Source: Bradyrhizobium sp. (GTDB lineage: Bacteria > Pseudomonadota > Alphaproteobacteria > Rhizobiales > Xanthobacteraceae). Taken from it: a stretch of DNA of 64,000 nt. Position 1 is the first letter of the stretch; each line of letters begins with the position of its first letter. A program made the position numbers and the translations under genes. The stretch covers positions 1 through 64,000 of the forward strand of contig NZ_SSMW01000121.1 in NCBI RefSeq assembly GCF_004799405.1, in the 5' to 3' direction. This document shows positions 33,081-41,451 of this stretch, in pieces. Below the pieces are notes generated by a model. That model was not told the DNA's origin. It was given only the letters and a program-made list of their open reading frames with translations, and ran no database searches.

Positions 33081-34127
33081 TCAACCCCGATACGCTCGCA
33101 CCCGCTTTACCATCTGCTCGATATGCGCGATCGGGGTTTCTGGCCGGATGCCGTGGCCAAGATTGAAGATCAGCCTTCCTTGCGCGTAATTCGCCAGCAC
33201 ATCGTCGATCGCGCGATCCAGCGCATCGCCGCCGGCGATCAGGGCCAGTGGATCGAGATTGCCTTGTACCGCAACGCTATTCTGCACCTTGTCGCGGATC
33301 AGCGACGGCTCGGCCGTCCAATCGATGCCGACGGCGTCGACGCCGGTCGCTTCCACATAGCCTGGCAGCAACGCGCCGGCGCCGCGTGGAAACCCGATGA
33401 TCTTCGCGTCCGGCACTTTGGCGCGTACGCCTTCGACAATGCGCTTTGTCGGCTCAACCGACCAGCGCCGGAATTCGCGCGGCGGCAACACGCCGGCCCA
33501 GGTGTCGAAGATCTGCAGCACGTCGGCGCCGGCCTTGAGTTGTCCCAGCAGATAAGTGATCGAGGTTTCGACGATGGTATCGATAATTTTCGCGAATGCT
33601 TCCGGATGCCGATAGGCCATCATCCGTGCCGGCGCCTGATCCGGCGTGCCCTGTCCCGCCACCATGTAGGTTGCGACCGTCCACGGCGCGCCGCAGAATC
33701 CGATCAGCGCAATATTTGGATCGAGTTCGCGGCGAACGCGGCGCAGTGCCTCGAACACCGGTTCGAGTTTGGCGAAATCGCCCGACGATGACAGCGTGCC
33801 GACCTTGTCCGGTGTATCCAGGGGATCGAGTCGCGGGCCTTCGCCGATCTCGAACCGCACCGACCGGCGAAGCGCATAGGGAATGACAAGAATATCCGAG
33901 AAGATAATTGCGGCGTCGAAGTTGAAGCGGCGGATCGGCTGCAGCGTCACTTCGGCGGCGAGTTCGGGCGTGAAGCAGAGGTCGAGGAAGCCGCCGGCCC
34001 TGGCGCGGACTTCGCGGTATTCCGGCAAATAACGGCCGGCCTGCCGCATCATCCAAAGCGGCGGCACCGGCTGCCTGATGCCTGAAAGCACTTCAACGAG
34101 GGGTTTGGCGGGCGGGGGCTGTATCAA
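33081..34127 (-). CDS. hemE: Uroporphyrinogen III decarboxylase
   Basis: HemE decarboxylates the four acetate side chains of uroporphyrinogen III to coproporphyrinogen III. The sequence has the signature [20 protein letters not shown] and [22 protein letters not shown] and [12 protein letters not shown] near the C-terminus. The open frame starts at ATG 34229 (382 residues), but the extra 34 residues are Ser/Arg-rich and unlike HemE. TTG 34127, with GGAAG upstream, gives 348 residues, the normal length, and is my choice. It stands apart from other haem genes and is convergent with the TRAP operon. No co-regulated partner is visible here. Confidence 0.92.
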   Translation of the reverse strand: MIQPPPAKPLVEVLSGIRQPVPPLWMMRQAGRYLPEYREVRARAGGFLDLCFTPELAAEVTLQPIRRFNFDAAIIFSDILVIPYALRRSVRFEIGEGPRLDPLDTPDKVGTLSSSGDFAKLEPVFEALRRVRRELDPNIALIGFCGAPWTVATYMVAGQGTPDQAPARMMAYRHPEAFAKIIDTIVETSITYLLGQLKAGADVLQIFDTWAGVLPPREFRRWSVEPTKRIVEGVRAKVPDAKIIGFPRGAGALLPGYVEATGVDAVGIDWTAEPSLIRDKVQNSVAVQGNLDPLALIAGGDALDRAIDDVLANYAQGRLIFNLGHGIRPETPIAHIEQMVKRVRAYRG

Positions 34128-34577
34128 GCGGCGCTTCCGTGGTCGACTGCTGGGCGTTGTCGTTCCTGATACACTGCCGCTACGGTCTTGACCACGCGAG
34201 CGAGCACCTGACGTCGCCAGTGCCGACATCGCAGACGTCGTACGGGAATTCGCAGGGCGATCGAAAAGCCGGAGACTCGCTAGGTGTCCGGTGACGTAGA
34301 AACTGAGGCGGCTGGCGAACCATAGCCGAACCAGGTGCTGGAGCCACAGGCTGTGCCGGTCTCCCGGCCGAACTGGTTGTCATTTTTCGGCAGTCCCTTG
34401 CACGTGCTTCGGTAAATCACGCATTTGCAAGCGCGAGTCTAAATTGCAATTGTTGATTGTTGTTCGATGTGGTCATAAGGCATTGTAATAACTTGCTAAA
34501 ATATTTAATAACATTCTTGCCAACATGATTGTTGATTACAATGTTGACAGCATTTTCGAACTCGGTAGCTTGTCGGA
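34128..34577. other. 450-base intergenic region between hemE and the gntR-type gene
   Basis: The left half has ordinary GC and may include an N-terminal extension of hemE. The right half (about 34430-34570) is strikingly AT-rich and carries the regulatory repeats described separately. No gene that I can support lies in it. Confidence 0.6.
34449..34571 (+). promoter_or_regulatory. AT-rich promoter/operator of the gntR-carboxyltransferase operon
   Basis: The 10-mer ATTGTTGATT occurs at 34449-34458 and 34528-34537. The second copy lies in a perfect dyad TTGT-N5-ACAA (34529-34541), the half-site style used by FadR/FCD-type GntR proteins, and CAACAT/ATGTTG (34521-34526, 34541-34546) forms an outer inverted repeat. 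TTGACA (34544-34549) with TAGCTT (34566-34571) after 16 bases is a possible promoter. It would start transcription at or next to ATG 34578, so a leaderless message is possible. Confidence 0.55.
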
Positions 34578-35255
34578 ATGACAACAAAAAGGGGTTCCAA
34601 GGGGGCGAATGGCACCAAGCGCATGCTCGATGTGCTCGGTGCATTGCGCGAGCGCATCAGCCGCCATGAGCTTCCTCCTGGCAGCAAGCTTCTCGAAGCG
34701 GAGCTCAGTGCAGAGTTTAGCGTTTCGCGAGCCTGCATTCGCGATGTATTCGGCGTACTTTCGCAGCGCGGACTGATCCGCAGGATTCCCCAACGCGGCG
34801 CCGTGGTCGAGCGGCTGGATCTTTCCCAGGTTTTCGAGGTCTATGAGGTTCGCGAGGCACTTGAGGGGCTGTGCGCCAGGCTGGCGACGATCAAGATGGC
34901 GCCGGAGAGCTGGCAGGACCTCGTAGATCTATTTGGAAAACCGATCGAAGACGACATCGAGCGCGGCGATCTCGAAGCCTACATCGTCAAACTCGAGTTG
35001 CTGCGTCGCAGAACCATCGAAGGCGCGCACAATCCCGTTCTGGCCGACATGATCGACAATATTCAGGATCGCACCCGAGCCATCATCCGGCGCATCATCG
35101 TGCTGCCGGGTCGCGCCCGGATCGGATTGGAAGAGCATCGGGCAGTCCTGCGGGCCATGAGGCAAGGCGATGCCGACGCGGCGGAGGCAGCCAAGCGCGC
35201 CAATATCCGTAGCGGCGCCGCATACCTCAAGCGCTATGAGTCATTTGTACTGTGA
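34578..35255 (+). CDS. GntR family transcriptional regulator (FCD/FadR subfamily)
   Basis: A 225-residue GntR regulator. The winged helix (about 15-82) shows ISRHELPPGSKLLEAELSAE (part) and VSRACIRDVFGVLSQRGLI, and the helical FCD domain (about 90-220) follows with VYEVREALEGLCARLA and the metal/ligand histidine in EEHRAVLRAMRQGD. There is no clear ribosome-binding site before ATG 34578, in line with a leaderless transcript. The gene heads an operon with two carboxyltransferases, a biotin carrier and an ABC importer; the 18-base gap to the next gene suggests that regulator and targets are co-transcribed. Confidence 0.92.
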   Translation: MTTKRGSKGANGTKRMLDVLGALRERISRHELPPGSKLLEAELSAEFSVSRACIRDVFGVLSQRGLIRRIPQRGAVVERLDLSQVFEVYEVREALEGLCARLATIKMAPESWQDLVDLFGKPIEDDIERGDLEAYIVKLELLRRRTIEGAHNPVLADMIDNIQDRTRAIIRRIIVLPGRARIGLEEHRAVLRAMRQGDADAAEAAKRANIRSGAAYLKRYESFVL

Positions 35256-35273
35256 GCAACCAAATGAGCAACG

Positions 35274-36803
35274 ATGACCGTTCAGTCGCAGCCTGATGAT
35301 CTCGAGCGCCGCCGCGCCAAGGCGCTGGCGATGGGAGGGGAAGCCAAACTCGCCAGGCGGCGTGAACAGGGTTTTCTCGACGCCCGCCGGCGGATCGAAC
35401 TGCTGTTCGACCCAGGCAGTTTCCACGAGGCCGGACTGCTCAGCACCTCGGTGACGCCGAAGGACCAGGCAAGGACGCCTGCCGATGGCAAGATTGTCGG
35501 TTACGGACGTATCGATACCCGCGAAGCGGCCGTCGTCTCCAACGATTTCACCGTAATGGGCGCATCGAGCAGCGCCACCAACGGCAAGAAAATCGGCCAT
35601 ATCAAGCGCGTGGCGACGCAGCGCGGGATTCCGATCGTTTTCTTCGGCGAGTCCTCCGGCGCGCGTATGCCCGACACCATGGGCGCGCGGGGCATGGGCA
35701 CCATGCTCGGCGCCGATCCGACCCAATATCAGCGCATGCGGGAGACACCGTGGGCGGCCGCCGTGCTGGGGGACTGCTACGGCTCGTCGATCTGGTATAC
35801 CTGCTGCTCGGATTTCTCGGTGATGCGCAAGGGCGCGGTATTGGCGGTGTCGAGCCCAAGCCTGGTCGAGCAGGCGCTCAGCGAAACCGTTGACCCGCAG
35901 ACCCTCGGAGGGTGGCAGCTTCATGCCGAAACCACCGGCCTGGTCGACCGCTTCGTCGATACCGACGAGGAGGCAATCGCCGCGCTCCGCAAGTTTCTGT
36001 CCTATATGCCAGGCCACAACGGAGAATCTCCGCCACGCGCCGTGCCGCAAGGAGCGGGCGCCAACGCCGCCGGAATTGGACAATTGCTGCCGCCGCGGCG
36101 CACCCAGGTCTATGACGTTCGCAAGATCATCGCCGCGTTGGCCGATCGGGACAGTCTGTTCGAATTAAAGCCGCAGTTCGGCAAGGTTGCGGTCACCACA
36201 CTGGCGCGTCTCGACGGCCAGGTGATCGGGATCGTCGCCAATAATCCCTTGTTCAAGGGCGGCGCGCTCGACACGGACGCGTGCGACAAGATCACGAGTT
36301 TCCTCGTGCTGTGCGACAGCTTCAACATCCCGCTGGTGTTGCTGGTCGATACGCCGGGATTCAGCATCGGGCCGGAAGCCGAACGCCGGCGGGCGCCCGG
36401 CAAGATCATGAATTTCATGAACGCGCTCTCGCTATGCACGGTGCCGAAGCTCTCCGTCATCCTGCGCAAGAGCTACGGCCAGGCCTACCTCAACATGGGC
36501 GGCGGCCGGAACTCGGATGAGGTGGCGGCGTGGCCCGGGGCCGAGATCAGTTTCATGGATCCGCATTTTGCGGTTCGCATCGTTCACGGGCATCAACCGG
36601 ACAGCCCTGAATTCGCCGACGCCTTGCGGGAGATGGAGCGCGACAATTCGGTCTATGGAATTGCCGAAATCTTCAGCATCCAGGCGGTGATCCGGCCGGA
36701 AGAGACGCGTGACCATTTGATCCGCCTGCTGGAGGTTCATCAGCTTCGCCGGACCAAGGGCGTGGGCGAGCATCTGATGCGCGCCTGGCCGACGAGTTTT
36801 TGA
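35274..36803 (+). CDS. Acyl-CoA carboxylase-type carboxyltransferase subunit (first of two)
   Basis: A 509-residue carboxyltransferase of the propionyl-CoA carboxylase beta/glutaconyl-CoA decarboxylase alpha family. Both crotonase-like halves are present; oxyanion-hole loops are recognisable in FFGESSGARMPD and LLVDTPGFSIGPEAE. It moves a carboxyl group between carboxybiotin and an acyl-CoA. It is followed 30 bases later by a free biotin carrier, then by a second homologue. No biotin carboxylase gene is nearby. The family also includes decarboxylases and transcarboxylases, so the direction of the reaction is open. Confidence 0.9.
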   Translation: MTVQSQPDDLERRRAKALAMGGEAKLARRREQGFLDARRRIELLFDPGSFHEAGLLSTSVTPKDQARTPADGKIVGYGRIDTREAAVVSNDFTVMGASSSATNGKKIGHIKRVATQRGIPIVFFGESSGARMPDTMGARGMGTMLGADPTQYQRMRETPWAAAVLGDCYGSSIWYTCCSDFSVMRKGAVLAVSSPSLVEQALSETVDPQTLGGWQLHAETTGLVDRFVDTDEEAIAALRKFLSYMPGHNGESPPRAVPQGAGANAAGIGQLLPPRRTQVYDVRKIIAALADRDSLFELKPQFGKVAVTTLARLDGQVIGIVANNPLFKGGALDTDACDKITSFLVLCDSFNIPLVLLVDTPGFSIGPEAERRRAPGKIMNFMNALSLCTVPKLSVILRKSYGQAYLNMGGGRNSDEVAAWPGAEISFMDPHFAVRIVHGHQPDSPEFADALREMERDNSVYGIAEIFSIQAVIRPEETRDHLIRLLEVHQLRRTKGVGEHLMRAWPTSF

Positions 36804-36833
36804 ACAGCATCAGCCGATAGAGGACGACATAAC

Positions 36834-37055
36834 ATGGCCAAGCTCGCAGCGAAATCCGAGGTCAGCGGATCGGTCTGGAAAATCGAGGTGACGCTCGGGC
36901 AGAAGGTCGCCGAGGGCGACACCCTCGTGCTGATCGAATCGATGAAGATGGAAATCCCGGTCATCGCAGAGCAGGCAGGCGCGGTCGCCTCGATCCTGGT
37001 CGCGGAGGGCGATGCGATTACCGAGGGACAATCCGTCGTGACCCTGGAAACATGA
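36834..37055 (+). CDS. Stand-alone biotin carboxyl carrier protein
   Basis: A 73-residue biotinyl domain without the usual Ala/Pro-rich N-terminal arm. The biotin attachment motif ESMKMEIP puts the modified lysine at residue 38, followed by the mirror-image half of the fold (GAVASILVAEGDAITEGQ). It shuttles carboxybiotin between active sites. It is placed exactly between two carboxyltransferase genes (30 and 7 bases away), which suggests it serves both. Confidence 0.93.
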   Translation: MAKLAAKSEVSGSVWKIEVTLGQKVAEGDTLVLIESMKMEIPVIAEQAGAVASILVAEGDAITEGQSVVTLET

Positions 37056-37062
37056 GGCGGTC

Positions 37063-38625
37063 ATGAGCTGGCAAGCCGAAGCTGACGAGATCGCGCGGCG
37101 CCGAGCCTTTGCCGACCAACTCGGCGGTCCCGAGATGGTCGCACGCCAGCATGACGCCGGTCGGATGACCATCCGCGAGCGGGTAGCGGGTCTGGTCGAT
37201 CAAGGATCGTTCCAGGAAGTGGGCCGGCTGACCGGCAGCGCGAAATACGCCGATGGGGTGCTCCAGTCGGTGACGCCAGCGCCCTACGTCATGGGGCTTG
37301 CCAGGATCGACGGGCGCGATGTCGCGATCGGCGGCGAGGATTTTACCGTTCGAGGCGGCACCAGTTGGGGCAGCTCGCGCAGAAAGGGCGGGCAGGGCGG
37401 ACTCGTCGAGGATCTCGCCCACAATTATCGCATCCCGCTCGTCAATCTGATCGACGGATCGGGCGGCAGCGTCACCTCGGCTGAGCGCCGCGGTTATTCG
37501 GTGCTCCCCGGTATTCACGGCTTTGAGCAATCCGTGAGACTGCTCGGCGAAGTGCCGGTGGTGAGCGGCGTGATGGGCACGGCGGCCGGCGGGCCGGCCG
37601 GGCGCGCCATCCTGTCGCACTTCACCGTGATGGTGAAAAACACCAGCCAAGTGTTCGCCGCCGGCCCGCCGGTGGTGAAGCGTTCACTCGGGCAGCAAAT
37701 CACCAAGGAAGATCTCGGAGGGTCGAAGGTTGCGGTCGATTTGGCCGGAACCATCGACAACGTCGCCGAAACCGAACAGGCCGCCTTTGGTCAGATCCGC
37801 CGGTTCCTGAGCTACATGCCGCAAAACGTCTGGGAGCTTCCGCCCACGATTGCTTGCAGCGATCCGGCCGACCGCGCCGACGAGGAACTGCTTTCGATCG
37901 TGCCTCGCGAGCGCCGCAAGCCGTACAACATGCGGCGGTTGATGAGTCTGGTGGCGGACAAGGATTCGCTGTTTGAAATCCAGCCGAGGTTCGGTCGCGC
38001 GTTGATCACCTCGCTGGGCCGCATGGACGGCCAGGTCGTCGGCATCATCGCCAACAATCCGATGATCTACGGCGGCGCCATGGACGGGGCGGCCGCCCGC
38101 AAGCAAATTCATTTCATCGATCTCTGCGATTGCTTTCATATTCCGATTGTCTTTCTTGTCGACGTCCCCGGTTTCATGGTTGGTCTGCAGGCCGAGCAGG
38201 CGGCGACGCTGAGGGACGGCATGCGCGCCGTTCACGCGGCGATGCAGGCCACCGTTCCGATCCTCACCGTCATTATCCGAAAGTGTTACGGCATGGCGGG
38301 AATGGCCACTTGCGACAAGAACGGTCTTGACCTGAAGGTGGGCTGGCCGTCGGCGGAATGGGGTTCGCTTCCGATCGAAGGCGGTGTCGCAGCAGCGTTC
38401 CGCCGTGAGATCGAGCGGTCGCCCGATCCGGCCGCGCGTGAAAAGGAACTCGAAGCGGAGTTGCGGGAATATGCTTCGCCGTTCAGGACCGCCGAAGCCT
38501 TCGCGATCGAGGACATTATCGATCCGCGCGAGACCCGGGCATTTCTGTGCCGGTTTCTAAATGCCGCACGAGGCAGGCTCGCAACCAGCCTCGGGCCAAA
38601 ACCAAAATACGGCGTGCGTCCATAA
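37063..38625 (+). CDS. Acyl-CoA carboxylase-type carboxyltransferase subunit (second of two)
   Basis: A 520-residue carboxyltransferase, homologous to but clearly different from the one encoded at 35274. Family regions include MTIRERVAGLVDQGSFQEVG, LIDGSGGSVTSAE in the first half and FLVDVPGFMVGLQAEQ in the second. The changed loop residues (DGSGGSV here against ESSGARM in its neighbour) suggest a different acyl-CoA substrate. With the biotin carrier it could form a heteromeric carboxyltransferase or a transcarboxylase with one donor and one acceptor site. Twenty-four bases separate it from the ABC transporter genes, so it is part of the same operon. Confidence 0.9.
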   Translation: MSWQAEADEIARRRAFADQLGGPEMVARQHDAGRMTIRERVAGLVDQGSFQEVGRLTGSAKYADGVLQSVTPAPYVMGLARIDGRDVAIGGEDFTVRGGTSWGSSRRKGGQGGLVEDLAHNYRIPLVNLIDGSGGSVTSAERRGYSVLPGIHGFEQSVRLLGEVPVVSGVMGTAAGGPAGRAILSHFTVMVKNTSQVFAAGPPVVKRSLGQQITKEDLGGSKVAVDLAGTIDNVAETEQAAFGQIRRFLSYMPQNVWELPPTIACSDPADRADEELLSIVPRERRKPYNMRRLMSLVADKDSLFEIQPRFGRALITSLGRMDGQVVGIIANNPMIYGGAMDGAAARKQIHFIDLCDCFHIPIVFLVDVPGFMVGLQAEQAATLRDGMRAVHAAMQATVPILTVIIRKCYGMAGMATCDKNGLDLKVGWPSAEWGSLPIEGGVAAAFRREIERSPDPAAREKELEAELREYASPFRTAEAFAIEDIIDPRETRAFLCRFLNAARGRLATSLGPKPKYGVRP

Positions 38626-38649
38626 GCGCCAGACATACGGGAGAAAGCC

Positions 38650-39639
38650 ATGACCATATCGAAATTCTGGATCGCGCTGGCGCTTGCATCCGCCGCGATC
38701 CTGAATTCGGCGAGTGCGCAATCGGCACCGCCTACCAAGGTTCGTCTCGGAGTGCTCACCACGGCTTCGCAGGCCGCGTTCACCGTCGGTGTTCAAGCCG
38801 GGATTTTCCGCCGGCACGGCTTCGACGTCGAAGTAATTCCGCTGGCGACTGGCGCGCAGGCCAATCAGGCGCTCGCCGCCGACCAGGTGGACTGGTCGGG
38901 CGGAGGGATTGAATCCACCGTCGTCGCCTGGGCAACCGAACTGCCGTTCACGGCCTATGCGATGTATGCCAAGGGTGGAGATTCCTACGGCATCCTGGTC
39001 CGCAAGGAATCTCACATCAATTCGCCGGCGGACCTTCGCGGCAAGACGGTGGCCGTGCCGCAGGGCACTGCGCCGGCGCAGGGGCTGAGCCAGGTCGTGC
39101 TCAAGGCTGGATTGCCGGCCGACGCCGTCAAGCGCGTCAACGCGTCCTACGGCAGCATGGGCCAAATGCTGGTGCAGGGATCGGTCGACGCCATGGTCGG
39201 ATTGGAGCCGTTTCTGACGCTCACCGAAGACACGATGCAAGGCAAGGCGTCGCTGCTGATGCGCCTTGGACAATACGTCCAGGGCGGCGGTTTCTTCCTG
39301 ATCACCAACAACTGGGCCAAGGCGCATCCCGATCGTGTCGCCGACGCCGTCGAGGCGTTGTGGGAGTCCCAGCAGTGGCTGAGGCAGCATCCGGCGGAAG
39401 CGACGGCTTTCCAGGCGGCCTTTCTCAAGGTCGACCCGAAATACATCACCGCGGCTTTCAAATGGCTGAGCTACGATCCGCTGGTCGATGACTTCACACG
39501 GCAATCGATCAAGAGCACGTCGGCGTATCTTGCGACCGAGGGCCTGATTTCCAGGCCGATCGACATCGACCAGAATCTCAAGAGCCTCGACAAGGTCACC
39601 GCGGACTTGAAAACCAGGGCGGCGGACTTGCTCAAATGA
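38650..39639 (+). CDS. ABC transporter substrate-binding protein (NitT/TauT, SsuA-like)
   Basis: A 329-residue periplasmic binding protein with a cleavable signal (hydrophobic 8-18, likely cut after NSASA at about residue 23). The mature fold is of the NMT1/SsuA type: VRLGVLTTASQAAFTVGVQAG, IFRRHGFDVEVIPL, and the LRGKTVAVPQGTAP loop. Known relatives bind sulfonates, nitrate, aromatic acids or thiamine precursors. The stop overlaps the ATPase start by 4 bases. The ligand may be the acid that the operon's carboxyltransferases later handle as a CoA ester, which is inference. Confidence 0.9.
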   Translation: MTISKFWIALALASAAILNSASAQSAPPTKVRLGVLTTASQAAFTVGVQAGIFRRHGFDVEVIPLATGAQANQALAADQVDWSGGGIESTVVAWATELPFTAYAMYAKGGDSYGILVRKESHINSPADLRGKTVAVPQGTAPAQGLSQVVLKAGLPADAVKRVNASYGSMGQMLVQGSVDAMVGLEPFLTLTEDTMQGKASLLMRLGQYVQGGGFFLITNNWAKAHPDRVADAVEALWESQQWLRQHPAEATAFQAAFLKVDPKYITAAFKWLSYDPLVDDFTRQSIKSTSAYLATEGLISRPIDIDQNLKSLDKVTADLKTRAADLLK

Positions 39640-40436
39640 ACACCGCCGCTGGATTACTTTCGGTCCGCAATATCTGCAAGTCGCATTTCGATCCGAACAT
39701 CGGCGGCCAGGCCGAAGCGCTTCAGGCGGTTTCGATTACCGTCGATCATCATGAATTCGTATCGGTGATAGGGCCGTCGGGATGTGGAAAATCCACCTTG
39801 CTTCGGATCGTCGCCGGACTCGACCAGCCGAACTCGGGTGAGATCAGTGTGGCCGGACAGCGGGTGTCCCGCCCCGGCGCCGACCGTGGCATGGTGTTTC
39901 AGGAATATGCATTGTTTCCCTGGAAGACCACCCAGGCCAATGTGGAGTTCGGCCTGCTTCTCAAAGGCATCAAGAAAGAAGAGCGGGCCGAGATCGCGCG
40001 GCGATTCATCGAGCTTGTCGGCCTTAAGGGCTCCGAACAAAAGTATCCCCACCATCTTTCCGGCGGAATGCGCCAGCGCGCGGCGGTGGCCCGCGCGATG
40101 GCGAACAATCCCAAGATACTGTTAATGGACGAGCCTTTCGCGGCCGTTGACGCCATGACGCGGCAACGTCTGCAGGAAGAGCTGACCGCGATCTCCGCAA
40201 GCGAGCGCACCACGGTGCTGTTCGTGACCCATGCGATTGAGGAAGCGGTTTTCCTGTCGGATCGGGTGGTCGTGCTGTCGGGCCGGCCCGGCCGCGTGAT
40301 CGCGGACATGAAGATTGAGCTGGATCGGCCGCGCCGATGGGATGAGCTTGCGGGCGAGCGGCGTTTTAACGACTATCGCGAGCAATTGACGCGCCTGCTT
40401 TACGGCGCCAATGCTCCTGTGGAGATGTCGTCATGA
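39636..40436 (+). CDS. ABC transporter ATP-binding protein (TauB/SsuB type)
   Basis: A 266-residue ATPase with Walker A GPSGCGKST, Q-loop in MVFQEYALFPWKT, signature LSGGMRQR, Walker B ILLMDEPFAAVDA and switch histidine in FVTHAIEEA. The PWKT after the Q-loop and DRVVVLSGRPGRV at the end are typical of the nitrate/taurine importer branch. The start overlaps the binding-protein stop (ATGA), and the stop overlaps the permease start in the same way. Confidence 0.95.
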   Translation: MNTAAGLLSVRNICKSHFDPNIGGQAEALQAVSITVDHHEFVSVIGPSGCGKSTLLRIVAGLDQPNSGEISVAGQRVSRPGADRGMVFQEYALFPWKTTQANVEFGLLLKGIKKEERAEIARRFIELVGLKGSEQKYPHHLSGGMRQRAAVARAMANNPKILLMDEPFAAVDAMTRQRLQEELTAISASERTTVLFVTHAIEEAVFLSDRVVVLSGRPGRVIADMKIELDRPRRWDELAGERRFNDYREQLTRLLYGANAPVEMSS

Positions 40437-41254
40437 CGGCATCCGCGCCGTCGTCGCGGCTGCCGCTGACAGCATGGTGGCTGGCCTGGCTGATCAAGGA
40501 GATCATGCCGTTCGCCGTCGGCGTTTTGATCTGGCAGGTACTCTCCGTGCTGGATATCTGGCCGAGCGTGCTGTTTCCATCGCCATTCCAGGTTTTCCGT
40601 GCGTTCGTGACCGATCTCGAATCCGGTGTGTTGCTGAGCAGCCTCGGTGTCAGCCTGATCAGCCTGTGCTGGGGTTTCTTTGTCGGTGCGGCGATCGCGC
40701 TTCCGCTCGGCTATTTGATGGGACTTCACAGCGTTAGCCGCGATTTTTTTGATCCGCTCGTCAACCTGCTGCAGGCGATTCCCGGTCTGGCCTGGATTCC
40801 CTTTGCAATTCTCTGGTTCGGACTGGGCAAGGGCGCCGTCATCTTTATCATCGTCATGTCGGTATTTTTTCCGATTCTGCACAACCTGCTGACCGGGATC
40901 CGGCTGATTCAGCCGGTGCTGATCGAGGCCTCGCAAACACTGGGTGCGGGGCGCGCAGCCATCATCCGTCACATCATATTTCCGGCCACCTTGCCTAATT
41001 TGATGACAGGTATCCGTCTTGGGATCGCCTTTGGGTTTCGTTCGCTGGTCGGCGGCGAAATGATCGCCAGCACGGACGGCATCGGTTACCAGATCTTCAA
41101 CGCCCAGCAATATTTCCAGTCCGCCCGCATCGTTGTGGGCATGCTGAGCATAGGGATCGTTTGGCTTTTACTCGATCGTCTGTTGCTGCGACCGATCGAA
41201 CAGCGCACGACAATGCGATGGGGTTTGCTCCGTGAAGGCATTGATAATACCTGA
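40433..41254 (+). CDS. ABC transporter permease (TauC/SsuC type)
   Basis: A 273-residue inner-membrane permease with about six helices. The EAA coupling loop is visible as LIEASQTLGAGRAAIIRHIIFP, followed by GIAFGFRSLVGGEMIAS, as in the taurine/aliphatic sulfonate permeases. It ends the GntR-headed operon; 197 bases with no recognisable signal follow before the ABC-F gene. Confidence 0.93.
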   Translation: MTASAPSSRLPLTAWWLAWLIKEIMPFAVGVLIWQVLSVLDIWPSVLFPSPFQVFRAFVTDLESGVLLSSLGVSLISLCWGFFVGAAIALPLGYLMGLHSVSRDFFDPLVNLLQAIPGLAWIPFAILWFGLGKGAVIFIIVMSVFFPILHNLLTGIRLIQPVLIEASQTLGAGRAAIIRHIIFPATLPNLMTGIRLGIAFGFRSLVGGEMIASTDGIGYQIFNAQQYFQSARIVVGMLSIGIVWLLLDRLLLRPIEQRTTMRWGLLREGIDNT

Positions 41255-41451
41255 CTGAAGCCGATACCGGCCAAATCGCAATTTGACCCGTCGGTCCGAT
41301 GGTCGAGCCCTGGTGCTCCCATCGCTACAATCGACATTTGCGGACGCCAAAACCAGGCCGCGGTTCGCGCCGCGATTGACGGTTTTGTTCTTCCCTGGAT
41401 GCGCCATATGGCCTAAGAGCGGCCGCAACTTTTCCCGAACGCCTGTGAATT

